From positions 152,163-216,162 of the forward strand of contig NZ_CAJURG010000001.1 in NCBI RefSeq assembly GCF_910588715.1: a DNA stretch of 64,000 nt. Reading direction: 5' to 3'. The translations under genes and the position numbers were made by a program. Each line of letters starts with the position of its first letter. Positions within the stretch are counted from its first letter, which is position 1. This document shows positions 29,637 through 39,243 of the stretch, in pieces. The notes beneath the pieces were generated by a model. It ran no database searches. It was given only the letters and a program-made list of their open reading frames with translations, and had not been told where the DNA came from. The stretch is from an uncultured Clostridium sp. Lineage in GTDB: Bacteria; Bacillota; Clostridia; Clostridiales; Clostridiaceae.

Positions 29637-31376
29637 TTATATTTTTTCAATTTTTAGGTTATTAAATTCTGACGGTTCTACATACATTGTGTAATTAGTA
29701 TGATAAATAACCATTCCAGGGTTTGCTCCATTTGGTTTTTTTAAGTTTTTAACTAAAGTATAATCAACTGGAACTTTTGAGGAATCTTTAGCTTTGCTAT
29801 AATGTGCAGCTATGGTTGCTGCTTCTACTAATGTATTATCTGGAATATTATTTGAACAAATAATAACATGAGAACCAGGAATATTTTTTGTGTGAAGCCA
29901 CATAAAGTTTTTATTTGCAAATTTTAAAGAAAGATAATCATTTTGAATATTATTTTTACCAACAAAAATATCTATTCCATCTGATGAAATATAGTGTATT
30001 GGTTTAGATGATTTAGCTTTTTTAGAAGACTTTCCATTAGCTTTTCTTTTTCTTACATAGCCTGTAGAAATTAATTCTTCTTTTATATCATCAATTTCAG
30101 AATAGCTTTCACAATTTTCTATATTTGTTAATACAGAATATAAATATTGCAATTCTTCATTATTTTTTTCAAGTTGCTCTATAGCAGATTCTTCAGATTT
30201 TTTTAGCTTATTATATTTTTTATAATAACTTTGAATATTTTCAGATGGAGTTTTATTTTCATCTAAAGGAATAGTTATTTCTTCACCTTTTTCACTAAAG
30301 AAGTTAAATGTAGTAAAATCTCTATCTCCTTTTTTTATACTATATATATATGATGTTAATAAATCACCTTTAATTTTAAAGTTATCTTTATCTTCACATT
30401 TTTTTAAAACATCATTTAATTTGTTTTCTTTTTTTATACATCTATCTATATTTGTTATAACAAGTTTCTGTAGATTTACAGAACGTCCTTTAATACGTTC
30501 TTGCTTATCTTTTTCTAAATAATATTTATCCATTAACTCATGAATATTTTCTAACACTTCAAAAGAAAAGTTATTTTCTAATTGATTTAATTGTGTAACA
30601 TAAAAGTCAATATAATTCCCATTTTCATCTTTATAAATTTTAAAACTTTCATTATCTAAAAGAGTATTTAAGAAGTCATTAATAAAGTTATAAATATTTT
30701 GTGGTGAAAAATCCGTATATTTTTTATTATATTCAATGAATAAATGTTCAGATAATGGTTTGCTTATTCCTGTAAAGCAAGAAACAAAGAAATTTTTGTT
30801 AAAAATTATGGAATTTTTATTCACAAAGTCCTGTAAAGTGGTATCATTAAAAGAGAACGGATTAATTTTAGTTGATTTTGGGGGATATTTATAGTCTATA
30901 CCAGGATATAAAACTCTATAACTATTCATAGAAGGAGATATATGTTTTATACATTCCATTATTTTATTATCTCTTTCTCTAACAAGAGTAATATTACTAT
31001 GTCTTCCCATAATTTCAACAATTAAACTATAAATGCTATTAAAGCCTAATTCATCAGAAGATTCAATTAAGAATTTAACTATTCTATCACCTTCTTGTTG
31101 AATAATATCTATAATTCTACCACCAATTAAATATTTTCTAAGAACCATAGTAAACATTGGTGCTTGAAGTGGATTTGATTTACTAACTGTAGTTAAGTTA
31201 AATCTAGGATATTTTGGTGATGCAGATATTAAAAGTTTTAAGTTTTTTCGTTCTTTTCTTAATGTTATTATTATTTCATCCTTTTCGGGTTGATTTATTT
31301 TATCAATTTTGGAATTTAATATTGATTTTTTTAAATCTTGCACTAAACTATATAAGTAGATACCGTCTATTGCCAT
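29637..31376 (-). CDS. rqcH: Rqc2 homologue RqcH (NFACT family)
   Basis: A 579-residue NFACT-family protein. In Bacillus, RqcH binds obstructed 50S subunits carrying peptidyl-tRNA and adds C-terminal alanine tails that mark the chain for degradation; older annotations call it a fibronectin-binding protein. The N-terminal NFACT-N domain begins MAIDGIYLYSLVQDLKKSI, coiled coils occupy about 270-310 and 395-430, and the C-terminal NFACT-R domain has KPIHYISSDGIDIFVGKNNIQND and FMWLHTKNIPGSHVII. The start at 31376 is preferred because AAAGG lies upstream; an ATG 9 bases before it would sit in the ribosome site. Convergent with the methyltransferase and divergent from dapF. Confidence 0.93.
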   Translation of the reverse strand: MAIDGIYLYSLVQDLKKSILNSKIDKINQPEKDEIIITLRKERKNLKLLISASPKYPRFNLTTVSKSNPLQAPMFTMVLRKYLIGGRIIDIIQQEGDRIVKFLIESSDELGFNSIYSLIVEIMGRHSNITLVRERDNKIMECIKHISPSMNSYRVLYPGIDYKYPPKSTKINPFSFNDTTLQDFVNKNSIIFNKNFFVSCFTGISKPLSEHLFIEYNKKYTDFSPQNIYNFINDFLNTLLDNESFKIYKDENGNYIDFYVTQLNQLENNFSFEVLENIHELMDKYYLEKDKQERIKGRSVNLQKLVITNIDRCIKKENKLNDVLKKCEDKDNFKIKGDLLTSYIYSIKKGDRDFTTFNFFSEKGEEITIPLDENKTPSENIQSYYKKYNKLKKSEESAIEQLEKNNEELQYLYSVLTNIENCESYSEIDDIKEELISTGYVRKRKANGKSSKKAKSSKPIHYISSDGIDIFVGKNNIQNDYLSLKFANKNFMWLHTKNIPGSHVIICSNNIPDNTLVEAATIAAHYSKAKDSSKVPVDYTLVKNLKKPNGANPGMVIYHTNYTMYVEPSEFNNLKIEKI

Positions 31377-31465
31377 AAATGTCATCCTTTCTTTAGTATT
31401 AATTAAAGTAAGTATATCATTAATTTATGTATTAGTAAAACGGTTATAAAATGGAGGAGAAAATT

Positions 31466-32287
31466 ATGGAATTTGTAAAAATGCATGGTACAGGAAACGA
31501 TTTTATTTTTTTATTAGATTTAGATAATAAATATGTTGGACAAGAAAGTAAATTGGCTAGAAAGCTTTGTCATAGAAGATTTGGAATTGGAGCAGATGGT
31601 ATAGTTTTAGTTAGAAAGTCTCATATAGCAGATGTAAAAATGGTAATAGTAAATAGTGATGGTTCATCGGCAAATATGTGCGGAAATGCAATTAGATGCT
31701 TTGGAAAATATGTTTTCGAAAATAATATTATAAATAAAAAAATAATTACTGTTGAAACTGGTGATGGTGTAAAAGAATTAGAATTAAGTATAAATAATGA
31801 TAAGAGAGTTGAGACAGTAAAGGTATATATGGGGGAAATATCTTTTGATGGTTCATTAATACCATTAAAAAATAAGGATAAGTTAATAGATGAAGATATA
31901 GTTATTAACGGAAAAAATTATAGAGTTTCTTCTATATTAGTAGGGGTTCCTCATACAGTTGTTTTCATAGATGATGAAAATTATGATGTTGCAGAAGGAA
32001 AGTATATAGAAAAATATGAACTTTTTGAAGAAGGTACAAATGTTAATTTTGTTAAAGTAATTGATGATGAGAATATTTTGGTTAAAACATGGGAAAGAGG
32101 GGCTGGTGCAACTTATTCATGTGGAACTGGATGTTCAGCATCTGTTGTTATATGTAATAAATTAAATTTAACTAAGGAAAAAGTTAATGTTAAAGTACCA
32201 GGTGGAATGTTAAGAATAGAATTAGAGGGAAGTTCTATTTATATGATTGGAGATGCAGAATTTATTTGTCGTGGTGAAGCATATTAA
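31466..32287 (+). CDS. dapF: Diaminopimelate epimerase
   Basis: A 273-residue enzyme that converts LL- to meso-diaminopimelate for lysine and peptidoglycan. Both catalytic cysteines are visible: C72 in ANMCGNAIRC and C219 in SCGTGCSAS. FVKMHGTGNDF opens the protein, and WERGAGATYSCGTGC gives the second half-site. The ATG at 31466 follows GGAGGAG; the ATG at 31451 is part of that site. Divergent from rqcH, in an operon with the lipoprotein gene 15 bases on. Confidence 0.96.
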   Translation: MEFVKMHGTGNDFIFLLDLDNKYVGQESKLARKLCHRRFGIGADGIVLVRKSHIADVKMVIVNSDGSSANMCGNAIRCFGKYVFENNIINKKIITVETGDGVKELELSINNDKRVETVKVYMGEISFDGSLIPLKNKDKLIDEDIVINGKNYRVSSILVGVPHTVVFIDDENYDVAEGKYIEKYELFEEGTNVNFVKVIDDENILVKTWERGAGATYSCGTGCSASVVICNKLNLTKEKVNVKVPGGMLRIELEGSSIYMIGDAEFICRGEAY

Positions 32288-32302
32288 AAGAGGAAAAGAT
32301 AA

Positions 32303-33298
32303 ATGATAAACAAAAAGTTAAAAAGATTAATTATTATAATTCAAATTATGATTACTAGTATATTTTTTTTAGGATGTAAAAGTGAAGAAATAAAAGAGTT
32401 AAATAATATAAAATTAAATAAGGGTGCTTTTGTAAATGAAAGCACCAGTTTTGAAACTTTTAATTTAAATTCTAAAAATATATATGAAAAAATAGAAACA
32501 AAAGATAAATTAATAAATAATTTTAATGAAAATTCTAATACATATACCTTTTATAAGGACAATAGCTTTTATGTAAATTATAATTCTAAAGATATAAAGA
32601 TAAATCATAATAAAATAACAAACTTGAAGATTTCTGAAGATGGAAATTATATATTTTATTTTATAAATGAGGAATATTTAGAACCAGCAATCATGGATTT
32701 AAAAAATGAAAAAGAAATACTTTTAAAAAATAAAGCTGTAATTTCAGGGAAATTTATTGATTGGATAACAGATAGCAAGTTAGCTTATTATGGTGCTGAT
32801 ACAGAAAATAAAACAGCAGGAATTTTTATTTATGATATAAAAACTAATGAAGAAAAAAATATATATAAAATTAGCAATGGTTATGTGAAATTTTTAAAGC
32901 ATATAGATAATGGGTTGGTTTTAGTAGAAGAACATTATGAAAAAGATACTGTTTTAAAAATTATTAACGAAAATGGAGAAGTAAATGAAATATCAAGAGA
33001 GGTTATAGATATTAATGACATAGAATTTGTTAATAATAAATTGTATTTATTAGGAAGAGTAAAAAATAATAATTATTCTATTTATGAGCTTGATAATGGT
33101 ACAATAAGAAGATTGATTTTTGATTTTCCAAATGTAGTTTATGCAGAAAAGGGTTTATCAGTTAATGAAAATGGAGAAATATTATTTGTGGGAAGCACAT
33201 CAAGTGGACAATCAGAACATTTATATAAATATTCAAATGGAACTGTAATTTTAGTTAATGATAATATTAAAAATTGTAACTTTATAGATATTAATTAA
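32303..33298 (+). CDS. Predicted lipoprotein of unknown function
   Basis: A 331-residue protein with a lipoprotein signal (KRLIIIIQIMITSIFFLGC) whose lipobox FLGC gives C25 as the modified residue. The mature part is hydrophilic, beta-rich and made of recurring blade-like units (for example NISEDGNYIFYFINEEYLEP, ITDSKLAYYGADTENKTAGIFIYD and VNNKLYLLGRVKNNNYSIYELD), which resembles a beta-propeller. I do not recognise a named family. It ends the dapF unit before a good terminator and the pilus genes follow on a separate leader. Confidence 0.75.
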   Translation: MINKKLKRLIIIIQIMITSIFFLGCKSEEIKELNNIKLNKGAFVNESTSFETFNLNSKNIYEKIETKDKLINNFNENSNTYTFYKDNSFYVNYNSKDIKINHNKITNLKISEDGNYIFYFINEEYLEPAIMDLKNEKEILLKNKAVISGKFIDWITDSKLAYYGADTENKTAGIFIYDIKTNEEKNIYKISNGYVKFLKHIDNGLVLVEEHYEKDTVLKIINENGEVNEISREVIDINDIEFVNNKLYLLGRVKNNNYSIYELDNGTIRRLIFDFPNVVYAEKGLSVNENGEILFVGSTSSGQSEHLYKYSNGTVILVNDNIKNCNFIDIN

Positions 33299-33330
33299 AA
33301 GAATTTAGGATTTTTCCTAAATTCTTTTTT
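33298..33330 (+). terminator. Rho-independent terminator after the lipoprotein gene
   Basis: AAAGAATTTAGGA pairs with TCCTAAATTCTTT around a TTTT loop, and a T run follows. Confidence 0.88.
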
Positions 33331-33486
33331 GTTTTAACTATATTATAGGAAATAGGAATTAGTTTAATGTTTTAATTACTTAAAATTAGGATATAAATTT
33401 ATAATATTTTACAAAAATAAAAATAATTAGAAAAATGCGAATAAAATAAAAAGTTAATGGAAAGTTTTATTAATGGTGGTGAGTAA

Positions 33487-34875
33487 ATGGTAAAAAGTGA
33501 ATTAATTAAAAATATAGACATTTCAGTAGTAAGAAAGATAAGTGAACAAAAGGCAAAAAAGATAAGGTCTTTTCCTTTTAAGGAAAATAAAACAGATATT
33601 TATATTTATGCAACTAGTAATAAGAAAATAGTATTAGATGAATTTGAATTTATATTTAGAAAAAATGTTGAAGTAGTATTAATAAGTGAGGAGGAGTTTG
33701 ATTATTTATTTAAAATTGTTTATCTAGGAAATAGAAAAGATGCTGATTATGAGGTTATTAAAGAAGCTATAAATTTAAAAGCTTCTGATATACATTTTGA
33801 GCCACATAAGGATTCTGTATTAGTTAGGTTTAGAATTGATGGATTATTAAGAAGTATGTATGTATTTGATAATAAGGAATATATACCTATTTTATCAAAA
33901 ATTAAAATAAATTCAAATTTAGATATAACTGAAAAAAGAAAACCACAAGATGGAAAAATAATTTTTAACTACGGTGAAAGAGATTATGATTTACGTATAT
34001 CTGTAATACCAATTGTATATGGAGAAAAACTAGTTATAAGAATTTTATATGGAAATGTATTTAATTATTCTATAGATAAACTAAATTTAACTGATAATCA
34101 AAAAAGAAAACTAAAGTATATAATGAATGTTAATACTGGATTAACAATTATAAATGGTCCAACAGGCTCAGGAAAGTCTACAACTCTTTATTGTATTCTA
34201 AATGACTTAAACAAAGATGAGGTAAATATATCTAGTTTAGAAGATCCAATTGAAGCAGTTATTCCAGGAGTAAATCAGATGAGTTTAAATAATACACTCA
34301 ATATTGATTTTGCAGAAGGTCTTAGAAGCTTATTAAGGCAAGATCCTGATATAGTAATGTTAGGTGAAATTAGAGATGAAGAAAGTGCAGAGATAGCAGT
34401 AAGGGCATCATTAACTGGACACAAGGTTTATTCTACTATTCATACACGTGATCCAAGAGAAGTTTATTTTAGATTAGAAGATATGGGAGTAGAAAATTAT
34501 TTAATAAGAGATTCTTTGGTTGGAATAATATCTCAAAGGCTTATTAGATTATTGTGTAATAAGTGTAAAAGTAAAGTAGGAGAAAAAGTTGTAGATAAAG
34601 AAAATATAGATATTTTTAAAAAGTGTGGATGTACGGAATGTAATTATACAGGATATTCTGGAAGAGCATTAATAGCTGCTATACATGTAATTGACAAGGA
34701 TATGAAAAATAAAATTAAAAATATTTATAATGATACACAAATGTTATCTAATACAGAAATGATAGAAAATTTAAACGATTTATTAAAAAAAGGATATATA
34801 TCTATAGAAGATTATGAAAATTTTATTGAAATGGAGGGAATTGATGATATCTATAAAAAAGAAAGCAAGTTATAA
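33487..34875 (+). CDS. pilB: Type IV pilus/type II secretion assembly ATPase, PilB/GspE-like
   Basis: A 462-residue hexameric motor ATPase that drives pilin assembly. The N2 domain (about 85-200) has EAINLKASDIHFEPHKDSVLVRFRIDG. The ATPase domain has Walker A GPTGSGKS (224-231), the Asp box and Walker B DPDIVMLGEIRDEESAEIAVRASLTGHKVYSTIHT. A zinc-binding set follows with C357, C360, C382 and C385. First gene of an eight-gene pilus-like operon without a retraction ATPase or prepilin peptidase, so those must be elsewhere if needed. Overlaps the next gene by 32 bases. Confidence 0.92.
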   Translation: MVKSELIKNIDISVVRKISEQKAKKIRSFPFKENKTDIYIYATSNKKIVLDEFEFIFRKNVEVVLISEEEFDYLFKIVYLGNRKDADYEVIKEAINLKASDIHFEPHKDSVLVRFRIDGLLRSMYVFDNKEYIPILSKIKINSNLDITEKRKPQDGKIIFNYGERDYDLRISVIPIVYGEKLVIRILYGNVFNYSIDKLNLTDNQKRKLKYIMNVNTGLTIINGPTGSGKSTTLYCILNDLNKDEVNISSLEDPIEAVIPGVNQMSLNNTLNIDFAEGLRSLLRQDPDIVMLGEIRDEESAEIAVRASLTGHKVYSTIHTRDPREVYFRLEDMGVENYLIRDSLVGIISQRLIRLLCNKCKSKVGEKVVDKENIDIFKKCGCTECNYTGYSGRALIAAIHVIDKDMKNKIKNIYNDTQMLSNTEMIENLNDLLKKGYISIEDYENFIEMEGIDDIYKKESKL

Positions 34876-35878
34876 AGATTTATCTATTATTGCAGGGAAT
34901 ATAGGAAAATTATATGATGAAGGAATTTCACTATTAAACATATTAAACTTAATTGATGAGTTACCCTTAAAAAGGGAATATAAAGTATTATTAAAGCAAA
35001 TGGAAAAAGTTATTAAAGAGGGTGGTAGTTTAAGTGATGGATTTAAAAGTGGAGGAGAACTTATTCCAAGCTTTTTTAGTTCTATGGTAAATATAGGAGA
35101 AATAACTGGAAAAATAGTTTATGTATTAAAGGGTTTAGAAACATTTTATGATAAATTGTATAATGTTAAAAAATCTATTATAAATGCAATAACATATCCT
35201 TTATTTTTACTAGCAGCATTATTTCTTTTAGGTATCTTTGTTATATTTTTCTTTATACCAAGTATAAGCGAAATTTATTTAGCAATGGGGAAGGATATAC
35301 CTCTAATATATGTAAATATAATAACGCTTAAAGAAAGTTTTTTTAATAATCCTATAATAGTAACAATACAACTAAGTATTGTGTTTATAATACTTCCGTA
35401 TTTCATTATTAAAAACTTTTTTAAAAAGCATATAGATAAATTAGTAGAAAAAATACCAATGTATAATCTAATTAATGAATATATATCTATAGTTTTAATG
35501 TCTGTGGTAATTAATAGTGGAATTAATATTGCTATAGGACTTGAGTATTGTTGTGAAGGTGAATTTGGAAAAGGAATAAATAAAAGTATTAAAAAAATAA
35601 ATAGTGATATTACAAATGGAATGATGTTATCCAAAGCAATGAGTGAAGTTAGAATGTTTTCTAAATATACATTAGCACATGTGAAGCTTGGAGAGGAAAG
35701 TGGTTCATTAGATAAAAGATTTCAACTGTTAGAAGAAGAGATTTTTAAAATTTTAACTATAAAGATAAATAGTTTAACTAAAACTATACAACCATTTTTA
35801 ATATTATTTATAGGAATTATAATAGTAGTTTTTATTATTAAGTTTATATTACCACTTTTAAATATCATATTAATTTGA
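34844..35878 (+). CDS. pilC: Pilus assembly inner-membrane protein, PilC/GspF-like
   Basis: A 344-residue polytopic protein with two GspF domains (about 10-130 and 215-335) and membrane segments near 115-140, 165-190 and 310-340. It is the platform that the PilB motor acts on. Family features include YDEGISLLNILNLI, SDGFKSGGELIPSFFSSMVNIGEITGKI and LAHVKLGEESGSLDKRFQLLEEE. The ATG at 34844 has GGAGGG upstream inside pilB and so is translationally coupled; an ATG 30 bases further upstream lacks one. Confidence 0.9.
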   Translation: MISIKKKASYKDLSIIAGNIGKLYDEGISLLNILNLIDELPLKREYKVLLKQMEKVIKEGGSLSDGFKSGGELIPSFFSSMVNIGEITGKIVYVLKGLETFYDKLYNVKKSIINAITYPLFLLAALFLLGIFVIFFFIPSISEIYLAMGKDIPLIYVNIITLKESFFNNPIIVTIQLSIVFIILPYFIIKNFFKKHIDKLVEKIPMYNLINEYISIVLMSVVINSGINIAIGLEYCCEGEFGKGINKSIKKINSDITNGMMLSKAMSEVRMFSKYTLAHVKLGEESGSLDKRFQLLEEEIFKILTIKINSLTKTIQPFLILFIGIIIVVFIIKFILPLLNIILI

Positions 35879-35888
35879 GGTATTAAAA

Positions 35889-36329
35889 ATGAAAAAAGGA
35901 TATACATTAATAGAACTTATAATAGTATTAGCTATAATTTTAATATTAATATTACCAAGCATTAATATATCAAAGTCGTACAGTGAATCAATAATGAGAA
36001 TTAAAGGAAAGAGTATTGCAAATGAAATAGGAAACTTAATTAGCTATGGTAAATATTATTGTAGATATTATGATATTTTAGGATTAATTGAAATTAATAA
36101 AGAAGAAGGAAAGATAGTATTTAAGGATATATCAGGAAGAACTAAAATAATAAAAACTATATTTTTAGAAGATGGATTTAAATTTGTGACTAATGATACT
36201 TTTTCAATAAGCAAACTAGGAAGTATACAAAAATCAGATACTATAAGAGTTATAGATAAAAACGGGAAGTTATATAAAGTAACTATTTCTACAGGAATAG
36301 GCTCAGTTAATATTTATGAAGGAGATTAA
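35889..36329 (+). CDS. Type IV pilin-like protein (first)
   Basis: A 146-residue protein with a class III prepilin signal: MKKG then YTLIELIIVLAIILILILP, so cleavage is expected after Gly4 and Glu sits at mature position +5. The helix continues through the hydrophobic stretch and a short globular C-terminal region follows. It could be the major pilin or a minor pseudopilin; short size and its place right after pilC are typical of GspG/ComGC-like proteins. Same operon, 10 bases after pilC. Confidence 0.85.
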   Translation: MKKGYTLIELIIVLAIILILILPSINISKSYSESIMRIKGKSIANEIGNLISYGKYYCRYYDILGLIEINKEEGKIVFKDISGRTKIIKTIFLEDGFKFVTNDTFSISKLGSIQKSDTIRVIDKNGKLYKVTISTGIGSVNIYEGD

Positions 36330-36334
36330 AAGGA

Positions 36335-36763
36335 GTGAAGAAAAGAGGGAGTATTTTAATAGAAACTATAGTTGGGGTTAGTATTATTTTATCAATGTTT
36401 TTAGTTGTTTCATTATTGATAAGTGAAAATATAAAAAGTGAATTTATGCGTGAGAAAACAGAAGAAGCACATAGAATAATTTATTGTATAATGCAAGAAG
36501 TAAAATATAACTCTACATTAGAAAAAATATTGAATTTAACTAATAAAGAAAATTTAAAACTAAAAAATTATGATAATTTTTTAGTTGATTTATCAAATAC
36601 AGATTTAGATAAAATGCCTAAAGGAGAAGATATAATAATTAAATCAAAACCTTCAGAAGATGAAGAAAAATTAGAAATTAATATTAAATTTAAATTAACA
36701 CATAATGGTGAAATATTAGAGAGAAGTTTTTTCAAATATAGGTGGATGGATTATTATGAATAA
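36335..36763 (+). CDS. Prepilin-like protein (second)
   Basis: A 142-residue protein with MKKRG then SILIETIVGVSIILSMFLVVSLLI, a prepilin-like leader with Glu at the +5 position after the predicted cut. The C-terminal globular part is short and hydrophilic. The start is GTG with GAAGGAG 10 bases upstream. It overlaps the next gene by 8 bases, which implies tight co-expression. Likely a minor pilin/pseudopilin. Confidence 0.78.
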   Translation: MKKRGSILIETIVGVSIILSMFLVVSLLISENIKSEFMREKTEEAHRIIYCIMQEVKYNSTLEKILNLTNKENLKLKNYDNFLVDLSNTDLDKMPKGEDIIIKSKPSEDEEKLEINIKFKLTHNGEILERSFFKYRWMDYYE

Positions 36764-37247
36764 AGCTAAAAAGGGTTATACATTAATAGAAGTTATTATA
36801 GTTTTATCAATAGTGCTTTTGCTTGGAGGAATAACAGTAACGCTTTCTTATAAAACAATAGAAAATTACTTTATTAGTCTTGAAAGTTGTTATAGAGACG
36901 ATAAGTTTGATAATGCGTTATTATATATAGATACATTATGCAACAGTAACGGAATTATTTCTATAGAAGAAAATAAAATATTTACAGAAAAATTAACTAA
37001 GGATATTAAATCTAATAATATAGTTGTTACTACAAAGGAAATAAACGAAGATAGATCAGTAAAGATAATTTATTTAAAGGACAACAATTTAAAGGTAAGG
37101 ACTTTAAATTATAAAGGAAAGAATGTAACAGTAGGAGATAATATATTATTAGATAAGGTTAATGAATTTAATGTTAAGAGAAAGAAAAATTTAGTTTATT
37201 ATTATATAAAAAATAATGAATATAAACTAAGAGGAAGGTGCATATGA
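36756..37247 (+). CDS. Prepilin-like protein (third)
   Basis: A 163-residue protein whose leader MNKAKKG is followed by YTLIEVIIVLSIVLLLGGITV, a clear prepilin peptidase site. The rest is a globular domain of mixed strands. It overlaps both neighbours by a few bases. Resembles GspH/GspI-type minor pseudopilins by position; which role it plays cannot be told. Confidence 0.8.
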   Translation: MNKAKKGYTLIEVIIVLSIVLLLGGITVTLSYKTIENYFISLESCYRDDKFDNALLYIDTLCNSNGIISIEENKIFTEKLTKDIKSNNIVVTTKEINEDRSVKIIYLKDNNLKVRTLNYKGKNVTVGDNILLDKVNEFNVKRKKNLVYYYIKNNEYKLRGRCI

Positions 37248-37687
37248 AGAAAAAACAGGGGATAGTAATGTTAGAAGTATTAATGCTATTAAATATTTTA
37301 ATCTTTTTAATAGTTTATAACGCTAAGACTATAGTATCTAATTTAAGCAAAATAGGTCTTTATGAAATAAAAGAAGATATTTATTATTTAAATGACAGCG
37401 AATATGAATTATTAAATGAGGTAGAAAATTTAATTAAGAAGGATGAAAAATTATTAGAGCTTATTAATTCATATAAAGATAACTTAAAAATAAATTATGA
37501 ATATACGTTTAGTAAGAATAAAAAAATGAAATTTATTATTTCTGAAGGTAAATTATATTTGAAGGAGCTATTACAAGGTAAAACAGAAAGCTTAAGAGAA
37601 ATAGATATTTTAGTTATTGATACTAATAAAGAAAATTTAAAAGTTATTTTAAAGCCTAAATTATATAAAATACTTTATATGGTATAA
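37244..37687 (+). CDS. Prepilin-like protein (fourth, divergent)
   Basis: A 147-residue protein beginning MKKKQGIVMLEVLMLLNILIFLIV. The short basic leader, Gly, Leu-Glu and hydrophobic run fit a prepilin-like N-terminus, but the motif is weaker (IVMLE rather than TLIE). GGAAGG precedes the ATG at 37244; a GTG 6 bases before it is in frame. It may be a pseudopilin of the tip complex, as last small genes in such operons often are. Overlaps the preceding gene by 4 bases. Confidence 0.72.
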   Translation: MKKKQGIVMLEVLMLLNILIFLIVYNAKTIVSNLSKIGLYEIKEDIYYLNDSEYELLNEVENLIKKDEKLLELINSYKDNLKINYEYTFSKNKKMKFIISEGKLYLKELLQGKTESLREIDILVIDTNKENLKVILKPKLYKILYMV

Positions 37688-37699
37688 AGGAGTAGATTT

Positions 37700-38332
37700 A
37701 TGAAAGAAATTATAGTTTCTACTAAAGATGATTTTATATTTAAAAATAACTTATATGATGAAATTACAATAAAAAATATTATTAAAAAAGAGATTGATTT
37801 ATTTATATTTGAAGAAAATATATTAATTAAAGAGTTTGAAAATATAAAAAGTGCTAAGGAGTCTATTATAGAAAAGATAGTAAAAGAAGAATATGGAGAT
37901 AAAAACGATATTTTAATTCATTATGAGCATGATAAAAGAAGAAAAAAATTATATTTATATTCAATGGGAAATGGTAAACGAGTAAAGAGCATAATTAACG
38001 AAGCTAAAGTAGTTAGAGTAAAACCAATTCAATTTTATATAAAAAGGATTGTAGAAAATAAAATAAAAAAATTAAAAGATTACATTATAATTTTAGAGTT
38101 AAGAGAAGTTATATATTTAATATATATAAAAGAAAAATTTATAGTAAAAAGCTTTGTTAAAAGTAAAGAAAATTTAATTATAACAAATGAATTGGATATG
38201 TTAAAAGAAAATGATGTTGTTATAGCAAGCAAAGAGGATGAAAAGATAATTCCAGAGGAAATAAAAGATAAACTTAATATTATAAATCTTGAAATAGGAG
38301 AAATAATAAATGAAAAAATATTTAAAGTATAA
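37700..38332 (+). CDS. Unknown protein in the pilus operon (possible PilM/GspL counterpart)
   Basis: A 210-residue protein without a membrane segment or recognisable motif. Charged strands alternate with short hydrophobic ones (IIILELREVIYLIYIKEKFIVKSFVKS at about 128-152), as in cytoplasmic actin-like PilM or the cytoplasmic part of GspL. The next two genes each encode a single-span protein of the PilN/PilO kind, which makes a PilM-N-O trio the simplest reading. It overlaps the following gene by 23 bases. Inference from layout, not sequence similarity. Confidence 0.6.
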   Translation: MKEIIVSTKDDFIFKNNLYDEITIKNIIKKEIDLFIFEENILIKEFENIKSAKESIIEKIVKEEYGDKNDILIHYEHDKRRKKLYLYSMGNGKRVKSIINEAKVVRVKPIQFYIKRIVENKIKKLKDYIIILELREVIYLIYIKEKFIVKSFVKSKENLIITNELDMLKENDVVIASKEDEKIIPEEIKDKLNIINLEIGEIINEKIFKV

Positions 38333-38702
38333 AGAATTTATTCCAAAAGAATTTGTAGAAAAAAAGCAACTTCAAGAAAAAGAAGAAAGTAAAAGAATAT
38401 ATAAAGTATTAATATTAATAAATTTAATATTGTTACTATTTAATATGGATAGTATATCTAAAGAAGAAAAGAATGAAAAAACTACTACAGAAATTACAGA
38501 AAATTTTATTGAAAAAGAAGAGATATTTAAATGGATAAATTTGTACAATGAAGATAGCATCGATTTTAAAGTTACAGATAATTTTGCTGAAATAACTTAT
38601 GAAAAAAATAAAAATATTAATAATTTAGAAAAATTAGGTGTTAAAATAAATAAGGTTACTAGTTATGATGATAAAAAAGTTGTGAAGGTGATGTATGAAT
38701 AA
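38310..38702 (+). CDS. Single-span membrane protein in the pilus operon (possible PilN-like)
   Basis: A 130-residue protein with a basic/charged N-terminal tail of about 29 residues, one membrane segment (IYKVLILINLILLLFNM, about 30-46), and an extracytoplasmic part of about 80 residues. The topology is that of PilN: a short cytoplasmic tail that can bind PilM, then one span. No sequence family is recognised. It overlaps genes on both sides, so expression is coupled. Confidence 0.6.
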   Translation: MKKYLKYKEFIPKEFVEKKQLQEKEESKRIYKVLILINLILLLFNMDSISKEEKNEKTTTEITENFIEKEEIFKWINLYNEDSIDFKVTDNFAEITYEKNKNINNLEKLGVKINKVTSYDDKKVVKVMYE

Positions 38703-39078
38703 TTTTAAGATAAGTATTAAATATTTTAAAGAAACAATATTAATAGCTTTAACTATTATTCAGATTATAGTTATGATTTACTATTCTAAAGTAGAAAATA
38801 GTAAAGAAGTTTATAATGAAATAAATTATCTTAATAAAGAAAAATTGACATTTAATAATATAAGTAATGAGATAAATATAAATGAAAATATAGAAATAAT
38901 GGAAGTTGAGGATTTAGGAGAAGAGTGGTATATTAAATTAATGATAAGTGGTAATAATAAAAAAATAAAAGAAGCAATTAATAAGTTAGATGAAAGTTTA
39001 GATAATTTTCAAATATATAATTATGATATTAGTGGAAAAGATAATATTTTAACTGTAATATTGGAGTTATATAGGTAA
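38695..39078 (+). CDS. Single-span membrane protein in the pilus operon (possible PilO-like)
   Basis: A 127-residue protein with a membrane segment at about 14-31 (ILIALTIIQIIVMIYY), then a short coiled coil (VENSKEVYNEINYLNKEK) and a small globular domain. The topology fits PilO. It is the last gene of the pilus operon, overlapping the preceding gene by 8 bases. About 145 bases of non-coding sequence separate it from efp; no clear terminator is seen. Function inferred from position. Confidence 0.6.
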   Translation: MNNFKISIKYFKETILIALTIIQIIVMIYYSKVENSKEVYNEINYLNKEKLTFNNISNEININENIEIMEVEDLGEEWYIKLMISGNNKKIKEAINKLDESLDNFQIYNYDISGKDNILTVILELYR

Positions 39079-39243
39079 ATTTATTAAAAGTTTTAATGAT
39101 ATTAATGAAATAATTGCATTTCTTTAGTAATTTTGATAGAATGTTTTTGTTATGTCATTAAACGACAAAGAGTATTATGATTATTTGTTAAATATAAAGG
39201 TCATAATAACTATGAATTCAAGTTGTTTGGAGGGAATTTTTTT

